From positions 124,001-188,000 of the forward strand of contig JAESUZ010000429.1 in assembly GCA_017311185.1 (NCBI GenBank): a stretch of DNA of 64,000 bases, given 5' to 3'. The notes under the pieces are model-generated. The model did no database searches and was not told the DNA's origin. It was given only the letters and a program-made list of their open reading frames with translations. Positions 1 to 11,849 of the stretch are shown here, one piece after another. Made by a program: the position numbers and the translations under genes. The stretch's first letter is position 1; each line of letters opens with the position of its first letter. This DNA is from Proteles cristata cristata (taxonomy: Eukaryota; Chordata; Mammalia; Carnivora; Hyaenidae).

Positions 1-309
1 TTCTTTGCACGTGCACAGGAAGCAGGGATGTGGGGTGGAGTGTGTGAAGGGACACATGAGATAGGAACACTGCTTACCTTACAGAACATGAACAGTAAAC
101 AGGTTATCACATCTAAAATTGTGTTTGGGCTCATGGAAGCTGCAGAAAGTGTTAGCTGACCTTCATATTACAGGAGGAGGTTGCATGAAGAAGCCAAAGG
201 AGGTGAGGGGTTTCTGCTAGTTGGTCTATGGGGTCCACAGAGCAGTCAGGAAACTGTGTCCTGGGGACAGGTCTCACGGTGGCCAGTTCTTGGGGTCTGC
301 AAGATAAGA
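1..309. other. Unique sequence, nothing recognised
   Basis: No repeat family, exon or RNA gene is recognised here. A long minus-strand open frame (152-838) begins downstream and ends in this stretch, but it passes straight through the DNA-transposon remnant at 310-442 and has no recognisable domain, so it is not treated as a gene. Confidence 0.4.
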
Positions 310-442
310 ATGAGTGTAATATATTTATAAGAGTTAAGATGAGAAGAGAAGGAAGAATATGCAACAGAAACTGTGTGCAGCCAGTAAAGCCTAAAGTATT
401 TCCTGCCTGGCCCTTTATAAATAAGCTTGCCCTCCCCACTGT
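310..442 (-). mobile_element. hAT-Charlie (MER1-type) DNA transposon end
   Basis: Read on the minus strand, the segment starts CAGTGGGGAGGGCAAGCTT and continues with AAAGGGCCAGGCAGG and TTTAGGCTTTACTGG. This follows the terminal region of non-autonomous hAT-Charlie elements (the GCAAACTTTTTCTGTAAAGGGCCAGATAG type). Only one end is clear, and the rest of the element fades out toward 310. It is an old, immobile relic. The family assignment is from memory of the consensus. Confidence 0.6.
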
Positions 443-2394
443 GAGTGAATCTACGTGTTCCCAAGGTGATGGAGTGAATGTGAAAAGAAGTACACGGAGT
501 GGTACAAACACCTCCCAAATCCCCAGACCCCCATAGTTTCTCCTTTCCTCTGACTCTGGGGGACATTGTGCCTTGCTGCCCAAGTTCCCATCCAGATTAA
601 GGATCTTATTCTCTAGCAACAGGAGCGGCTGCTGAAGGCCCAGAGTGGGACTTCCTTCTGGGAACTGTCCTGCAGCAACAAGTAGCCTCCAGTTCCCAGG
701 TGAACTGCCTTCCAGGGAGCAGTCAGAAGCCAGCAAGTGGTTAGAATCTGGAGAGGAACCTGGAGCCTGGTGTCCTGTCCCAATCGGGGATACTGTGCTG
801 GGCAATGGGAGTCCCAGACTTCCTCTTGAGAACTTCATTCAATCGTGTCACATGCCAGTCTCTCCTTTTGCCCAAGCTGTTTCCCTCAATTCCTTCCACG
901 AGCTTTGTTCCTGAGAATCGTCCCTACAAAAGTCCTACATATAAACTCTCAGAGTCTGTTCCCTGAAGGAACCATACTAGGATGTGGGTGTCAACAGTGG
1001 TGCAAGGAAGCAGGCCAGACAATGGGATGTTGGAGCTGTGTTGGGGAAGTTAGCAATCAAAGTGGAGGTACTGATGGCCTCAGCCTGTTGCAGTGGTATG
1101 GCTGGTGACATTTTCCTGGGTTGAACTGGGATGGAGTAGCTCCACAAAGGACACATATGTTGGTGAGGATCACAGTTTCTCAGAAGCCTTGACAAAATAG
1201 AGGCCTGCATGAACCTAGAACATAGGTTTTTATCCTCAAGGTTAATCAGTTCCTACAGCTTCTGGATGTCCACTGACAGTGTCACAGGTCAACACCAAGT
1301 TCAGGATGGCACCTCCTTTACTTGGGCCAATCAGTTACTGGGAGGCAGGTTAATTTATCCGACACTTTCTGTCCTGGAAAGGGCAGGCATTTACCTTGAC
1401 TTGAACTGACACGTATTCTGAATATTTTTTTCTTTTATTTTCAGACTCTCAATTATACCTACTGGAAAATAGTGGTTTCTATCAACACATGGCTCCATAT
1501 CAAACCAGGGCAAGGAACCCATTTTGAGGAAAGGAAAATGCATCTGCAAGTTGTATTTGCTCTGCACATGCAACACAGCAGAGGAATGCCCTTGGGAGGG
1601 TTTAGCTGAGGTGACAGTGTGGTAATGAGTCCTTCCTAGGATGGGATGCCATTCTCTGAGGCTGAACAGATACCCTCACAACAGAGGCTGTTGTTGGCCA
1701 GCAGGTAGAACCCTGAAGCCAAAGAACTACTGGTGAATACAGGAGTGACCTTGCTCACCATTGCTTCTAGAGACCCACTGAGGGATCCATGCTTCCCAAA
1801 TCTGTAGCCCTGGACCCGTGTGTCTAGAGGTCCTCGTTCCAGAGGGGGCTCTCCCACGGGGGGACACAAGTGTTCATTAAACCTGGAGTCTCCTGTCACA
1901 GTCCACCATTTGTGCCAAGAGACCAGCAAGTAAGGAAAGAGATCAGCATCCTGCCAGTAGGGACTAACCCTGTTTGTTTCCTGTGCATGATAAAGATGGG
2001 GAATCGTGTCTGGCACACAGAGGACTCACTCCAGTTCTTCTCAGGAACTTCTGGCCAAATTTTGATGCTGCATGGACAAGCAGAGCAGCGAGTTTGGGAA
2101 TATTGTGTTGACCAGGGGTTAGATCTCTCGGGGAGGGTGAAGCAAGCAGAGTTATGACCCCCAGGGGACCCTGTACTCTGATCCTTGTGAATGTGAATAT
2201 GAGAACACATGGCCCTGCAGTGAGAGAATTAAGGCTACAAGTTGGTTGAATTGAAAATAGACAATTCTGGGCTACGGAGGCAGACCCACTGTAGTTAACC
2301 CTAAGATATGCTACAGAAAGGAAGAGATCAGAACTGGGGACCCCAGGTGGTGCAGCTGAGAGCGAGCATTTGAACAGGTACCCTCCCCAGTTAC
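443..2394. other. Unassigned stretch with short overlapping open frames
   Basis: No repeat or exon is identified with confidence. Several minus-strand frames of 100-150 codons overlap between 1636 and 2413. They shift frame, have no recognised domain, and are not flanked by convincing splice or promoter signals. An old, degenerate retroviral internal fragment is possible but could not be supported from the sequence alone. Confidence 0.35.
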
Positions 2395-2545
2395 CAGCTG
2401 AGACCTTGGGCATGTCATTAAAACTCGCTGTGCATGTTTCCTTTCCTATATTCAGTTTTTGCTATGAGAAATAGATTTTTTCTATGAGAAATAAGCATAA
2501 TTCATAAAGGGGGCATACAGAAGGTTCTCAATAAATGTTAATTTC
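2395..2545 (+). repeat. MIR SINE fragment
   Basis: The stretch contains GAGACCTTGGGCATGTCATT, then a degraded TGTGCATGTTTCCTTTC core, and ends TTCTCAATAAATGTTAATT. These are the landmarks of the MIR core and 3' region in sense orientation. Divergence is high, as expected for this ancient family. Confidence 0.55.
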
Positions 2546-2880
2546 CTTCTCTCATCTAGTAGTGAATACAAAAAAGATATGACAGACAATAGAAGAAACA
2601 TAACATGTATAGAGCTCTATCTCCATCTGATCAGGAATACATGGTACTGTAGATGCTGTGTAACAAAACATAGATACATACTTCAGAGGTGACATTTCCC
2701 AGTGGTTATCCAGGTTTTTGCAAAATTTTATCTCTGAAATTAACATTGTAATTAGATCCAACATTACAGCTTTGTAGTGATTCTTTTCCAGTATCATGGC
2801 TGGGCTCCCTGTGTTTGCTGAGCACCATGGTCCTCTCAGCTCCACACCCCAACCTCTTACCTAGTTAGTCTGTGTGTGCT
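2546..2880. other. Unique A/T-rich sequence
   Basis: Nothing recognised. A 97-codon minus-strand open frame lies here (2552-2845) and resembles no family known to me. Confidence 0.4.
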
Positions 2881-3059
2881 GGACAGATGCAGGAGGGATG
2901 GACAGATGGGGGGTGGGAGGAACACATGGGGGTGGGAGGGACACATGGGGTTGGGACAGACACATGGGGGCTGAGGGAATAGATGGGGGGAAGATGGAGG
3001 TGGGACGGACTCATGGTGGTGGGGGGACATATGGGGGTGGGACACACAAATGGGGTTGG
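2881..3059. repeat. Minisatellite, about 20-bp unit
   Basis: Tandem, imperfect copies of a G-rich unit close to GGTGGGAGGGACACATGGGG run for about 180 bp, roughly nine units. The spacing between successive CACATGGG-like cores is mostly 20 bp. The plus strand is almost free of C runs and rich in GGGG tracts. Because the unit has few stop codons on either strand, it props open several meaningless reading frames. Confidence 0.85.
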
Positions 3060-3829
3060 AGAGGGGCACTTGGAGTGAATGGTGTGCAGAGGGTGGGGGA
3101 GCCAGGCATGTTCTGGGACCACGCCTGCAAGGGTCCTGCACACCAAGAGGGCGGCCTGTGGATCTCCTGGGCTCTGGGGAGGACAGGAAGCCCTGCCAGC
3201 TACCCCAGGGCAGGGCCATGTGTCCCCTGGGAGAGCCCTGCACTCTCAGCCCTGCCTCTTATTGGTTCATATATGGCTAGAATTCCCTGTGTCCTCATGG
3301 GGGAAGGGGTGCAGCAGAAGGGGCAAGGGAGCATGAGGCCCCACCCTCCTGATCACATCCCAAAGCCCCCTCCTCCAAAAAATGTCAACTCCCCCCACAC
3401 ACACACACCATCAACCTTTGAATAGTTTTGCAAGGGCCAGGGAGGGATATAAACATTGGATCTGTAGCAAAGAAGGTTGCTCCAGTCCTTCCCCAACATT
3501 TCAGAGGGTCAGACATCTGAATTTTTGCCAGTTTGATGGATAAGGAAGAGTATTTCGTCACTGGATTAGTTTGCACTTTCCTTACTGTGTGTTTGATAAG
3601 TATCTATGTTTTATCTTCTCTGTTTTCCTCGTTTATATCAGGTATTTTTACTGGATTGTTTTTCTTATTAATCAATGGGAAAATATATGTATGTACTTAA
3701 CTTATGGTATGTTTTGTTGCCAAGAAGTTGCGACGTCGTGATTTATAATAAGTACAGATTTGGTTTATGTCCCCTCTTTGGCACTGAGCTCCTAAAGTGA
3801 TGAGTTCTGTGGGGTGTCTTTTGTCCTGT
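3060..3829. other. Unique sequence with a short (CA)n
   Basis: The first third is fairly G/C-rich, then comes a short C/CA run near 3392-3411, and the end is A/T-rich. No exon or named repeat is recognised. Confidence 0.4.
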
Positions 3830-4450
3830 TACTCAGGTGACATTGGGACACACCTGAACATGGGGGTGGGTTGCCAGGGGCACCTCCCCTGAGATTAGGG
3901 GGTTTGCACTTTCAGTCTCACCCCTGACCACAGGGTAGGAGGAGGGACAGGGAGAGGAGCTGCAGATGGAGTTTAAGTACCATGTCAATGATTTAATCAA
4001 CTATGCTAGAGTAATGATGCCTCCAGAGAATCTCAGAAGGGCAGGCTCAGACACAGTGAGTAAGGGGAGGGTTGAAAGCCCTTGGCCTTCCCCACACCTT
4101 GTCCTGAGCATCTATTCCATCTGGCTGTTCCCGACTTACATCCTTGACAATAAACCTGGGATGTAGTAAATAAGGCTCTCCCTGAGCTCTCTGAGCTGCT
4201 CTAGCAAACTACTCAGACACAGGGAGGGGTCCTGGGAACCTCTGATCTGCTTCCAGTTGGTCAGAAGCACAGGTAACAACTGGGGGGGAGACAGGTCTGA
4301 AGCAAAGGGCAGAGCAGTTGCAGCCTGTGAGATCTGACACCGCCTCAGGGTGGACAGAGTCCCATCCAGTTCTTTGACGCCTGCTGATGTCCTGAGAACT
4401 GGCTGGCAGTGAATGGGAAGCGTCCAGCGCACACACACACACACATTGGA
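3830..4450 (+). mobile_element. Ancient solo-LTR-like segment
   Basis: The 3' half follows a mammalian endogenous-retroviral LTR that I remember as reading CATCTATTCCATCTGGCTGT, a CAATAAACC poly(A) signal (about 4148), TCTAGCAAACTACTCAGACA, GTCCTGGGAACC and CAGTTGGTCAGAAGCACAGG. The 5' half is less certain. No internal retroviral genes are attached, so it behaves as a solo LTR. Its end lies next to a short (CA)n at 4432-4445. I cannot name the family safely and saw no clear target duplication. Confidence 0.6.
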
Positions 4451-4779
4451 ATTGGGTCCAGGAATCCAAAATAGAAGTGTTTAATACTGATGCTCCCTAA
4501 TTTATAAATTTCAGTCTCCTGTACAGAGAGGACAGCTAGCAGTGTTTGCACACAAACATCTCTCAAGGCACTTTTCCCATCAGGCTCTTCCCCACCTATT
4601 GCACTGTCACAAATTCATCACATTTTCATATATGCATACATTTCTTTATTAAAACTGTATTTTATGCTGTTGTTCCCTTTCACAAATTTCACTGTTAGTA
4701 TTATTGATACTTCTCAGTAAGTCCTTGTTGTGGGAGGGCAGGAAACCCAGCTTCCTCTTCAGTGTTGTTGTGGATCTAT
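4451..4779. other. Unassigned A/T-rich sequence
   Basis: Possibly a more diverged continuation of the antisense L1 that follows, but no diagnostic block is seen. Confidence 0.35.
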
Positions 4780-5700
4780 CATTAGCTCGTCACTAACATA
4801 CACATCAAATCTTAGCAGAATTTGGTTCCATGAAAGATCATGTTGGGATTGCAGCTGGAATTGTACTGACTTTGTAGATTCGTTTGTGGATGAATTACAT
4901 CTGAAGATAGTGAGTTTTGATACATGAACATGTATATTTCTATGTGTGTAGGTTTTCTTCTAAGTCTTTCTGTGATGGTTTATACTTTTCCCCATAAACA
5001 TCAGGCAAATCTTTCACTAAATTTATTTCCAGGTACTTTACTCTTCCCCTTCAACCCTTCTCCCCCCTCCTCACCTTTTCTATTTTTAATGACTTATTTA
5101 GTGTCTTTATAGAAACGCTATTGACTTTGGGTCTGGCAAACTTTCAGACCTCTCTTTTTGTACCATCCCCTGTTTTTTCTGCATAGGTAGTCATATCAGC
5201 TTCACAAACCATGACTCTCCCCCATTCCTTAAAACTTTGCTTTCACTCTCTCTCTTGTTCTGACTCAATAGTTAAGATCTCTGTCCCCAAGCTGAGTGAG
5301 AACACTCAGCCATTGACAGTGTCTTCCAAGGGACTCAGAGGAATGCCTTCAATATTTCACTATTCAGTGTGTTGCTTTAGGTGGTTTTCTAATATATCTG
5401 GTATCAGGTTAATAATTCCCTCTTTCTTTCCTTTTTATTCTTCTTTGAGTTATATTATCAATAATCATTGTTGAATTTGTTACACCATGATTTTTTGAAT
5501 AAAATATTCTGTATCTTTGCCATTTTTCCAGAAGATTAATTAAGATGTGTGTTTTTCTATATGTCGATTATTTTTATATCTGTCCTTTGTATTAGCCTGT
5601 GATTAAGTTTCTAAAAATATTTCTAGTTGCACATGGCACTTTAACGTTTTATTGTTTTGAATGGATTTATGACCCCGATTAGTTTTTCTTTAAAGATGAT
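4780..5700 (-). mobile_element. Old LINE-1 ORF2 fragment, antisense
   Basis: Read on the minus strand this is decayed L1 ORF2. On the plus strand it shows the familiar antisense order: GGAATTGTACTGACTTTGTAGATTC, then AAATTTATTTCCAGGTAC, then TTCAATATTTCACTATTCAG, then GGTATCAGGTTAATAATTCC and GTTGAATTTGTTACA. All frames contain many stops. Both ends are approximate. It is an immobile relic of an older L1 subfamily. Confidence 0.75.
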
Positions 5701-7288
5701 ACATTTTTGTGTCTTATGCTTGTAAATCTATGTGTATGGGTATAGCACATGTACACCATACACATTTTGGCTACTTATATTGCTTGCTAGAGAAATCAAT
5801 TCAAAAGTCAGAATTTTAAGTTAGGCTTATAATGCCCCATTATTTTCAAATCCATGATAATTTGATAAATTTGACCTGAGTTCTCAGAATATTCAGGAAA
5901 TCATTTTTGCAAAGATGACATGAGGCAGTAGAAAGTGAGCTAAAGTAAGAGAAGCAGCCAATTCCTGCTTTCTCCTTTTGCTGTAGCAGTAAACTCTTTT
6001 CTTCTGCTGAGTCCTAGGGTTAAAGATTAGCTACAGATATTCCGGGACTTGGACGTCCTTCCCTGAGCTGTGCTCTCTGGGAAAATTAGTGCCAGCCTGT
6101 TTGTGCTGCCCACTCATTAGAGACCCCCTCTCCATCTGCAAGGTGTCTTGATTAGCCAGGTGACTGGTAAGGCTCCTTGGAAAAACAAAACAAAGCAGAA
6201 AACCAACAAAAAGCTGAGAGATTTTTTTCCATTACATGAAAAAAGGAAAGAGAGAAACTATTAAATTCAAGTCAAATAACTAATTTTGTTCTTGGGCATT
6301 CCTCCTCACAGCTCAGGCCCAGATATGTTGGGGGAAGGATAGAACATTCTCAGACTCCTGTTTCCTGGCTGGTTTGCTGGTCCAGTGGGAGCATGGGGCC
6401 ACTGTTGCTTTTACTGAGAATAGACCATCCATGCGTATGAATCAGTGACTGGGAGGTGAAACCCTGAATGCCTGCGTGGTAGGAAATGTCTAAAATTTAG
6501 TCCAATTTCCATTGACTACTGCCTAAGTTTCACATAAAATTGATGAATACAGTGTAATGTGAGATGAAAGCTTCTGAACATGTCAGCAAAACATTGTTCC
6601 TCATTGAACTTCTTTAGGAAAAAAGGAAATAATCACTTTTTTACCCCTTTTTCTTTTTGTGTAAGCTTCAAAATTACCATTAAGGTAAGTGGGGTCGCCT
6701 GGACTCTGTTATGAGTACATGGAAATCCCTACCACTCTTCCCTCTGCTATGAACTCCCTGCCTGTGCTGCGTGTAATTACTAAACTAGGAACTACTTAAC
6801 TCCCCAGGCTTGTCTTCCAAACCATATGGCTTTCTAAGTGAGCAGTTAGTGAGTCTTTTGGAAGAAGTGAATATGCATCCTGTCCCCTCAGCAGAGAGTG
6901 CTTTCAGGTCAGCTGCCTGTGTGGGATCTCAGCTAAGATGTGCAAGTACTGGGCCAGTCAGACAGTATATACCAGGGACACTGAGTGAGATGGGTTTTGC
7001 CAAATCTCTAAACCTTGGTTATTGCCACACATTGTCTATTCTTCCTTAGAATTTACATCTGATTTCCAAAAAATTAGTCTGGCAATCCATTTGCTTCAGT
7101 TTGCCTGAATGTTTATAACATTCCTGATAATGAAACATAACATCGCACAGCTACCTTCTCATTTCTCAGCAGTCAATACCCAGGTGGCCATAGAAACTCT
7201 TTCCTTCCATTAGCTAGCCAGCCTACTAATGGATTATCTATCTGTAAACTCTCGTCGCATTGGTTTAAGTTATTTCTTTGGTTCCTCC
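5701..7288. other. Unique sequence, nothing recognised
   Basis: A/T-rich sequence with no clear repeat, exon or RNA gene. Open frames are all below 90 codons. Confidence 0.4.
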
Positions 7289-7371
7289 GGACTGGACTCT
7301 AATCTCACAGAGGGCAAGAACATGTTGTCTTTGTGTCTCCAACCCCAGTCATATAGACAGCATCCAGTGAA
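7289..7371 (+). repeat. L2 3'-end fragment
   Basis: CACAGAGGGCAAGAACATGT, then CTTTGTGTCTCCAACCCCAG and ATAGACAGCATCCAGTGA follow the 3' region of L2 (GAGGGCAGGGACC, TTTGTATCCCCAGCGCC, GCACAGTGCC). Diverged. Confidence 0.45.
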
Positions 7372-7559
7372 TCTCTTCATACCTCAGTGCTCATTACAGC
7401 ATCAAACAATGATCTCTTCATCTCTGGTTTGCCCAACAGTTACAGTGTTGGTGAGCTTTGTAGTACAGTTATTAAGAGTAGTTCCCTTCTTATTCCAAAG
7501 TATCCCAATTTTGTTGATAAGTTATATGGTCACACCATTTATATGTTGAATTCTACTAC

Positions 7560-7675
7560 TTGGTAAACTTCCTTCTTTCATGGCAAAGCCCATGCTTTAC
7601 TCATCCTTGCATCCTCAGGATTGAGTTTAACGTCATAGTGGGCAGTCACTTAAGGTTTATGGAACATATTAGGTT
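7560..7675 (+). repeat. Possible second L2 3'-end fragment
   Basis: CATGCTTTACTCATCCTTGC, CATAGTGGGCAGTCACTTAA and GTTTATGGAACA resemble the L2 3' region again, close to the preceding copy. Weak match. Confidence 0.35.
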
Positions 7676-9589
7676 AAAAAGGAAAAAAAAAGTAATGAAA
7701 TATCATAGGTAATTTTCTACACAAGCAAAATCTACAAGAAAGGATAAAAGATATCTGTGTCATCCAGGAAACTGGCAAGAACAGATTGCATGAGGTGAGG
7801 AGAACTTAATAAAGGGACTCTGTAAAAAGACATAGATAAAACATGGGAGAAGGAGTTATGGTGACCTAAAATTAAGGGGGAGAGAGACATGGGTACCTCT
7901 AGGCTTTGATGGGAGCAGGAAAACACTTGAATCCCTGGAATGGTTGCTGTGTGGAGAAGGCTCCTGTAGATGCTATGGAGATGCAGCTGGCCCGTATCGA
8001 TGTTGCAGGCTAGGAGCCAGGAAGTAGCCCACCCTTCCTCTTCTCCCTCTCTCCAGTCATTTCCAGATGTTTCCACTGGATAAACCCAAAGAAAAGACAG
8101 AGGGCAGTGACTACTGTTGACATGTGTTCTGTCAGCCTCTTGGAGTTTGGAGCCTGGCAGAGAAGGGAGAGGGCCTTTGGGGTGAACAGCAGAACCATGA
8201 GAGGTGCATACGATGCTGTTGGGCACCTGGCCGGGGATGCTGCCAAGGACGGACTTTCCTACATGAGCAGTGCCATCTGTGTGCAGCTAATTTCTAACAG
8301 AGGGTCCAAGTACACAAGGTGACAAATAACTCCATTCATTGATGGCTGAGGAAGGACTGTCTGGTGTCTTCAGAGTTTTCAGAAATAAAAATAATATTCT
8401 GGTACTTTCTACATTTATAAGTTCGTTGATTTTCCATCTACTTACCTCTCTAACTCTTGAGCATGTGAAGATAGTAATCAGGGCCTCCTGAATATGACTG
8501 CTTATGAAATGGAAATATTTTTATTTCTCTATTGAAGAAGTACTTAGCTATTATTCCACTATTCAGAAACAGCTTTCCTAGTGATACATGTCTATATTTA
8601 TACATTTGATATTACTGTGGGTATATAAACATATGTTATGAAAATTTATCACTTGATATGTATTAGTTTGTAAACAAATATTTCCATATAGGTCTTGTCC
8701 CTTTTCACCTAAGAAATAACTGAGATTAAAGCAGTTGTTGGCAGTTCTGAGATCTAAGCCAAGGCATATCTGAGTTCAAACCATGACTCTCGAAGGAGTT
8801 GGTCATTGGATCTTTCATTTTGAAATTTTATTTTCTGCAGTGAGAGTGTTCCCAGAAGCATAGGCTTTAGCACTACCTTTTGCACCACCTGATCTGTGAA
8901 CAGCAGGTGCCATTGTTGGTGCTAAGTCAGGTTTGAGCTCCACAGTTGAACTGGTAGGCACTCAAGATCAATTAAAAGATGACCACATATGCAACAGATG
9001 GACTAAAGTTGCCTGGGCACATTGTCATGATATGGAATAAATCAGAAGCTATATAACTGGTCTTTCATCAGTAAAATACAGATAGCAAAACAAGAATCAA
9101 ACACACAAAAAAAATCTAAATTCTGATTTTGTCAGTTAGAATTTTTAGGTTAGGTGCACATAGCATTCCTTTCCATTGTTTTGTCCATTTCTTGTGCTTC
9201 TTTTCTTTACTTTTTTAATGTTGAGGAAGAATTACAGGGCAATCATGTTAATAACAGCAAATTTAAGTGAAGTATCAGCAATGTGTCATAACAGGTATAG
9301 TAAGTGTATTAGAAAATTATACTGGGAATTACTTGATAAAATATATATTTGAAATAAATGGTAAGGAAATGATAATAAAATTCTTTATGTTTTAGCTATT
9401 ACACAATACCTTTCATTTGTGGCAAAAAAAAAAAAACCCTCAAGGTATTACTGCTGAATTGCTCAATCTTATAAATATAAGTGATGATTCTGGTCAGTTG
9501 GAATAGTTTGCTTTATTTTGGTTGTAATTACATGGTAATCTTTTAATGAAAAAAAAATCAGCTTTGAAGTTAATGTAATTATGCTTTGA
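7676..9589. other. Unique sequence with a possible MIR trace
   Basis: The minus-strand open frame at 7732-8226 (164 codons) has no recognisable domain. Around 8700-8795 a weak antisense MIR trace may be present (AACTGAGATTAAAGCAGTTG followed by GAGTTCAAACCATGACTC). The remainder is A/T-rich and featureless to me. Confidence 0.35.
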
Positions 9590-9700
9590 AAGTTATGACT
9601 TCTGAGATGCTCAGTTTCCCAATCTATAAATGGAGAGAAAAAATCACTATCCGCATTCCCTGTGACTGGAAGGAGAGAGCCGAGCAGGTATAAGATACAT
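9590..9700 (+). repeat. Possible MIR fragment
   Basis: GATGCTCAGTTTCCCAATCT followed by ATAAATGGAGAGAAAAAATC resembles the MIR core (CTCAGTTTCCTCATCTGTAAAATGGGG). Short and weak. Confidence 0.35.
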
Positions 9701-9744
9701 GACCTCATGCTTGTCGTGCCTCACAGTGGAGACAGTACTGTCCT

Positions 9745-10660
9745 CCCCTTGACCTAGAACTTGACCACAGGACCTGCATACATGACAGGGGGTGGGAAGA
9801 GTACATGGGGTACTAGTGCGTATGACTCCAGCTGTAGCTTCCCATGGGCTTTCATGGTCAGGCTGGCCCTCATCACCTCAATGCCACCTAAGCCAGCATG
9901 GCACTGACCTCTACCCCTCAGTGAAAAGTTGTGCCACATCATCCACAGATGCTCACCTTCAAACATAGCCATCCTCACTGACCTGGAGACAAACAAGTGC
10001 TCTTCATGTGCCACTAAAATGGCATCTTTTTGTGCCACAAATTCGAACGACATGGTATGACAAGTGAAGCTCAGAGTGTCTCCTCTCCCAGGTGTGCAAG
10101 CTCCTCCTAAGGTCACCATCTTGAGTCCCTGAGCAGAGATCTATGTTCTCACCTCCACACTCTGTAGGAAGGAAAGCAAATCAATTCCATCAAGGAACTC
10201 TTGCTTTCTCAAAGAAAGGATAGGCTGTCTGGTCCAATGCCACAGGGAGCCATTTCCCAAAAAGGAGGATAGAATGAAAACTTTCCCTCACAAATAAACT
10301 GTGCCAGACAGAGTCATGATGTGCATCATGGAATATCGAAGCTTAAGCCCTTTGAGAATGGTTCATCAGACCCATGTGCTCCACGATAGGACCACAGAGG
10401 ACTGATCTAACGATGATGTCACTTGAACACATGTATTCTGAAACCGAGTTCATGGGCCTCTTCTAGCCGGTGTCCAGTTTGCAAGTTCCGATCATCCTCT
10501 GCCGAGATCATCCTGGGCTAAACTCTGGCCCAACCTCATGTAGGCACTCAACTTCTCACTTCTGAGATTCTCAGAGATCCCCATGGCGTGTGGTCTGTCT
10601 TGCTGCACCAACTAATAAAACTAACTTTGTTGTCTATGTATGCATTCCTGATGCATGGCA
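9745..10660. other. CpG-enriched block of unknown origin
   Basis: This block is richer in CpG than its surroundings, for example TTCGAACGACATGG near 10043 and ACCGAG, GCCGGTG, TTCCGATC and GCCGAGATC between 10440 and 10510. Its last part runs GTGTGGTCTGTCTTGCTGCA, then CTAATAAAACTAACTTTG near 10612, which has the look of an LTR poly(A) region. A 121-codon minus-strand frame (9754-10119) has no recognised homology. It could be a lineage-specific LTR or a decayed retrocopy. Neither is shown. Confidence 0.3.
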
Positions 10661-11600
10661 TTCCTTTGGATGATGGCATTTACAAAATAAAACAGAATTT
10701 TGGCTGAGACAGTTCATGGCTTTGGCTTTTTAACGCTTTAGCCCAATAGACTTGCAACTTATATCAGTGACTTCCATAGGGTTAGAATAACCTTGGGGTT
10801 TATAACCTTTACTTTCTCACAGATGAGATTCATGATAATATTAGCAATTCAATAATATTATTCTAACTAATTGTTTCCCAACCTGTGTCCTTCAAAATGT
10901 TAATAGTTATTTCACAGTAAAATATATGTGAGAAATTCTACATGAAATATCTCATCTAATGAGGTTCATAATGCATGGTAACACATAAAATGTCCTAAAA
11001 ATTCCTGCATACATGTATTTTAAGCTTGATTTTACCTTGACTCACTATTATTTCACCAATATAACTTGTTTTTAGAGATGTCTACAGACTTTTCTTTTCT
11101 GTGGGAATCAGCTTCCACCAACTTCCATTCCAAGCAAATCACTGTGATATTTTGCTGCCATTCATTCACACTGTAGTGTTTACCCCTCTGCCATCCACAT
11201 CCCATCTAGTTTCACCTGGGAGGTCCATAGGTGAGTGATTGATCACACTGTCCAACATGCCTTGGAGGATTATGAATATATGTGCTTTAACTGCAAGCAT
11301 ATGGTGATCCACAGGTTTGTGGAAAATAATTCATGCAAATGGAGGTGGAAAATTATAGACCAAAAATATTGATGTAAATATACATCACAACTCTTGTAGA
11401 ATTAATCAGTAAACATGTTGGAAACAATGTTGACAGTGGTAGATCTAAACTAATAGTCCTCTATAATTAAAAAAGAGAAACAGCAGTGATGAAAACCATG
11501 AAAGCCTCAAGAAAATACTCAAAATGTATTGATGAGAAGTCTTCCTGAAATTTTAAGAATTCCCAAAGTTCATGTGCCAGTAGGAGCTTTGCTATGTTGT
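10661..11600. other. Unique sequence with a possible hAT trace
   Basis: TTGTTTCCCAACCTGTGTCC followed by TGTTAATAGTTATTTCACAG near 10871-10920 is loosely like a non-autonomous hAT element, too weak to annotate separately. The rest is unassigned. Confidence 0.35.
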
Positions 11601-11616
11601 AAAAATTGCCAAGAAT

Positions 11617-11833
11617 GGGGCGCCTGGATGGCTCGGTCAGATAAGCGTCTGACTTCAGCTCAGGTCATGATCTCATGGTTTGTGGGTTCAAGCCCCGTGT
11701 AGGGCTCTGTGCTGACAGCCAGCTCAGAGCCTGGAGCCTGTTTCAGATTCTGTGTCTCCCTCTCTCTCTGACCCTCCCCTGCTCATGCTGTCTCTCTATC
11801 TCTCTCAGAAATAAATTTAAAAAAAAAGCATTT
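11617..11833 (+). mobile_element. Feliform CAN-SINE (tRNA-Lys derived)
   Basis: Starts GGGGCGCCTGGATGGCTCGG, has box B GGGTTCAAGCCCC, the TAGGGCTCTGTGCTGACAG block, a pyrimidine tract and an A-rich tail. It is flanked by a 14-16 bp target duplication AAAAATTGCCAAGA[A/T]T at 11601-11616 and 11834-11849. The duplication is a near-perfect copy, so the ends are precise. Like other members of the family it would be made by RNA polymerase III and copied by L1 enzymes. Confidence 0.95.
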
Positions 11834-11849
11834 AAAAATTGCCAAGATT

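Noticed and set aside
152..838. 228-codon minus-strand open frame, the longest in the window
   Set aside because: It passes through the hAT transposon remnant at 310-442 without any change in character, shows no domain, and overlaps other frames of similar quality.
7732..8246. 164-codon minus frame overlapping others
   Set aside because: No recognised domain. It overlaps frames in other phases and on the other strand, and no splice or poly(A) context was convincing.
9754..10119. 121-codon antisense frame, briefly considered as a retrocopy of a small conserved gene
   Set aside because: Comparison by eye with elongin C and other small proteins gave no sustained match, and no A tail or target duplication was seen.
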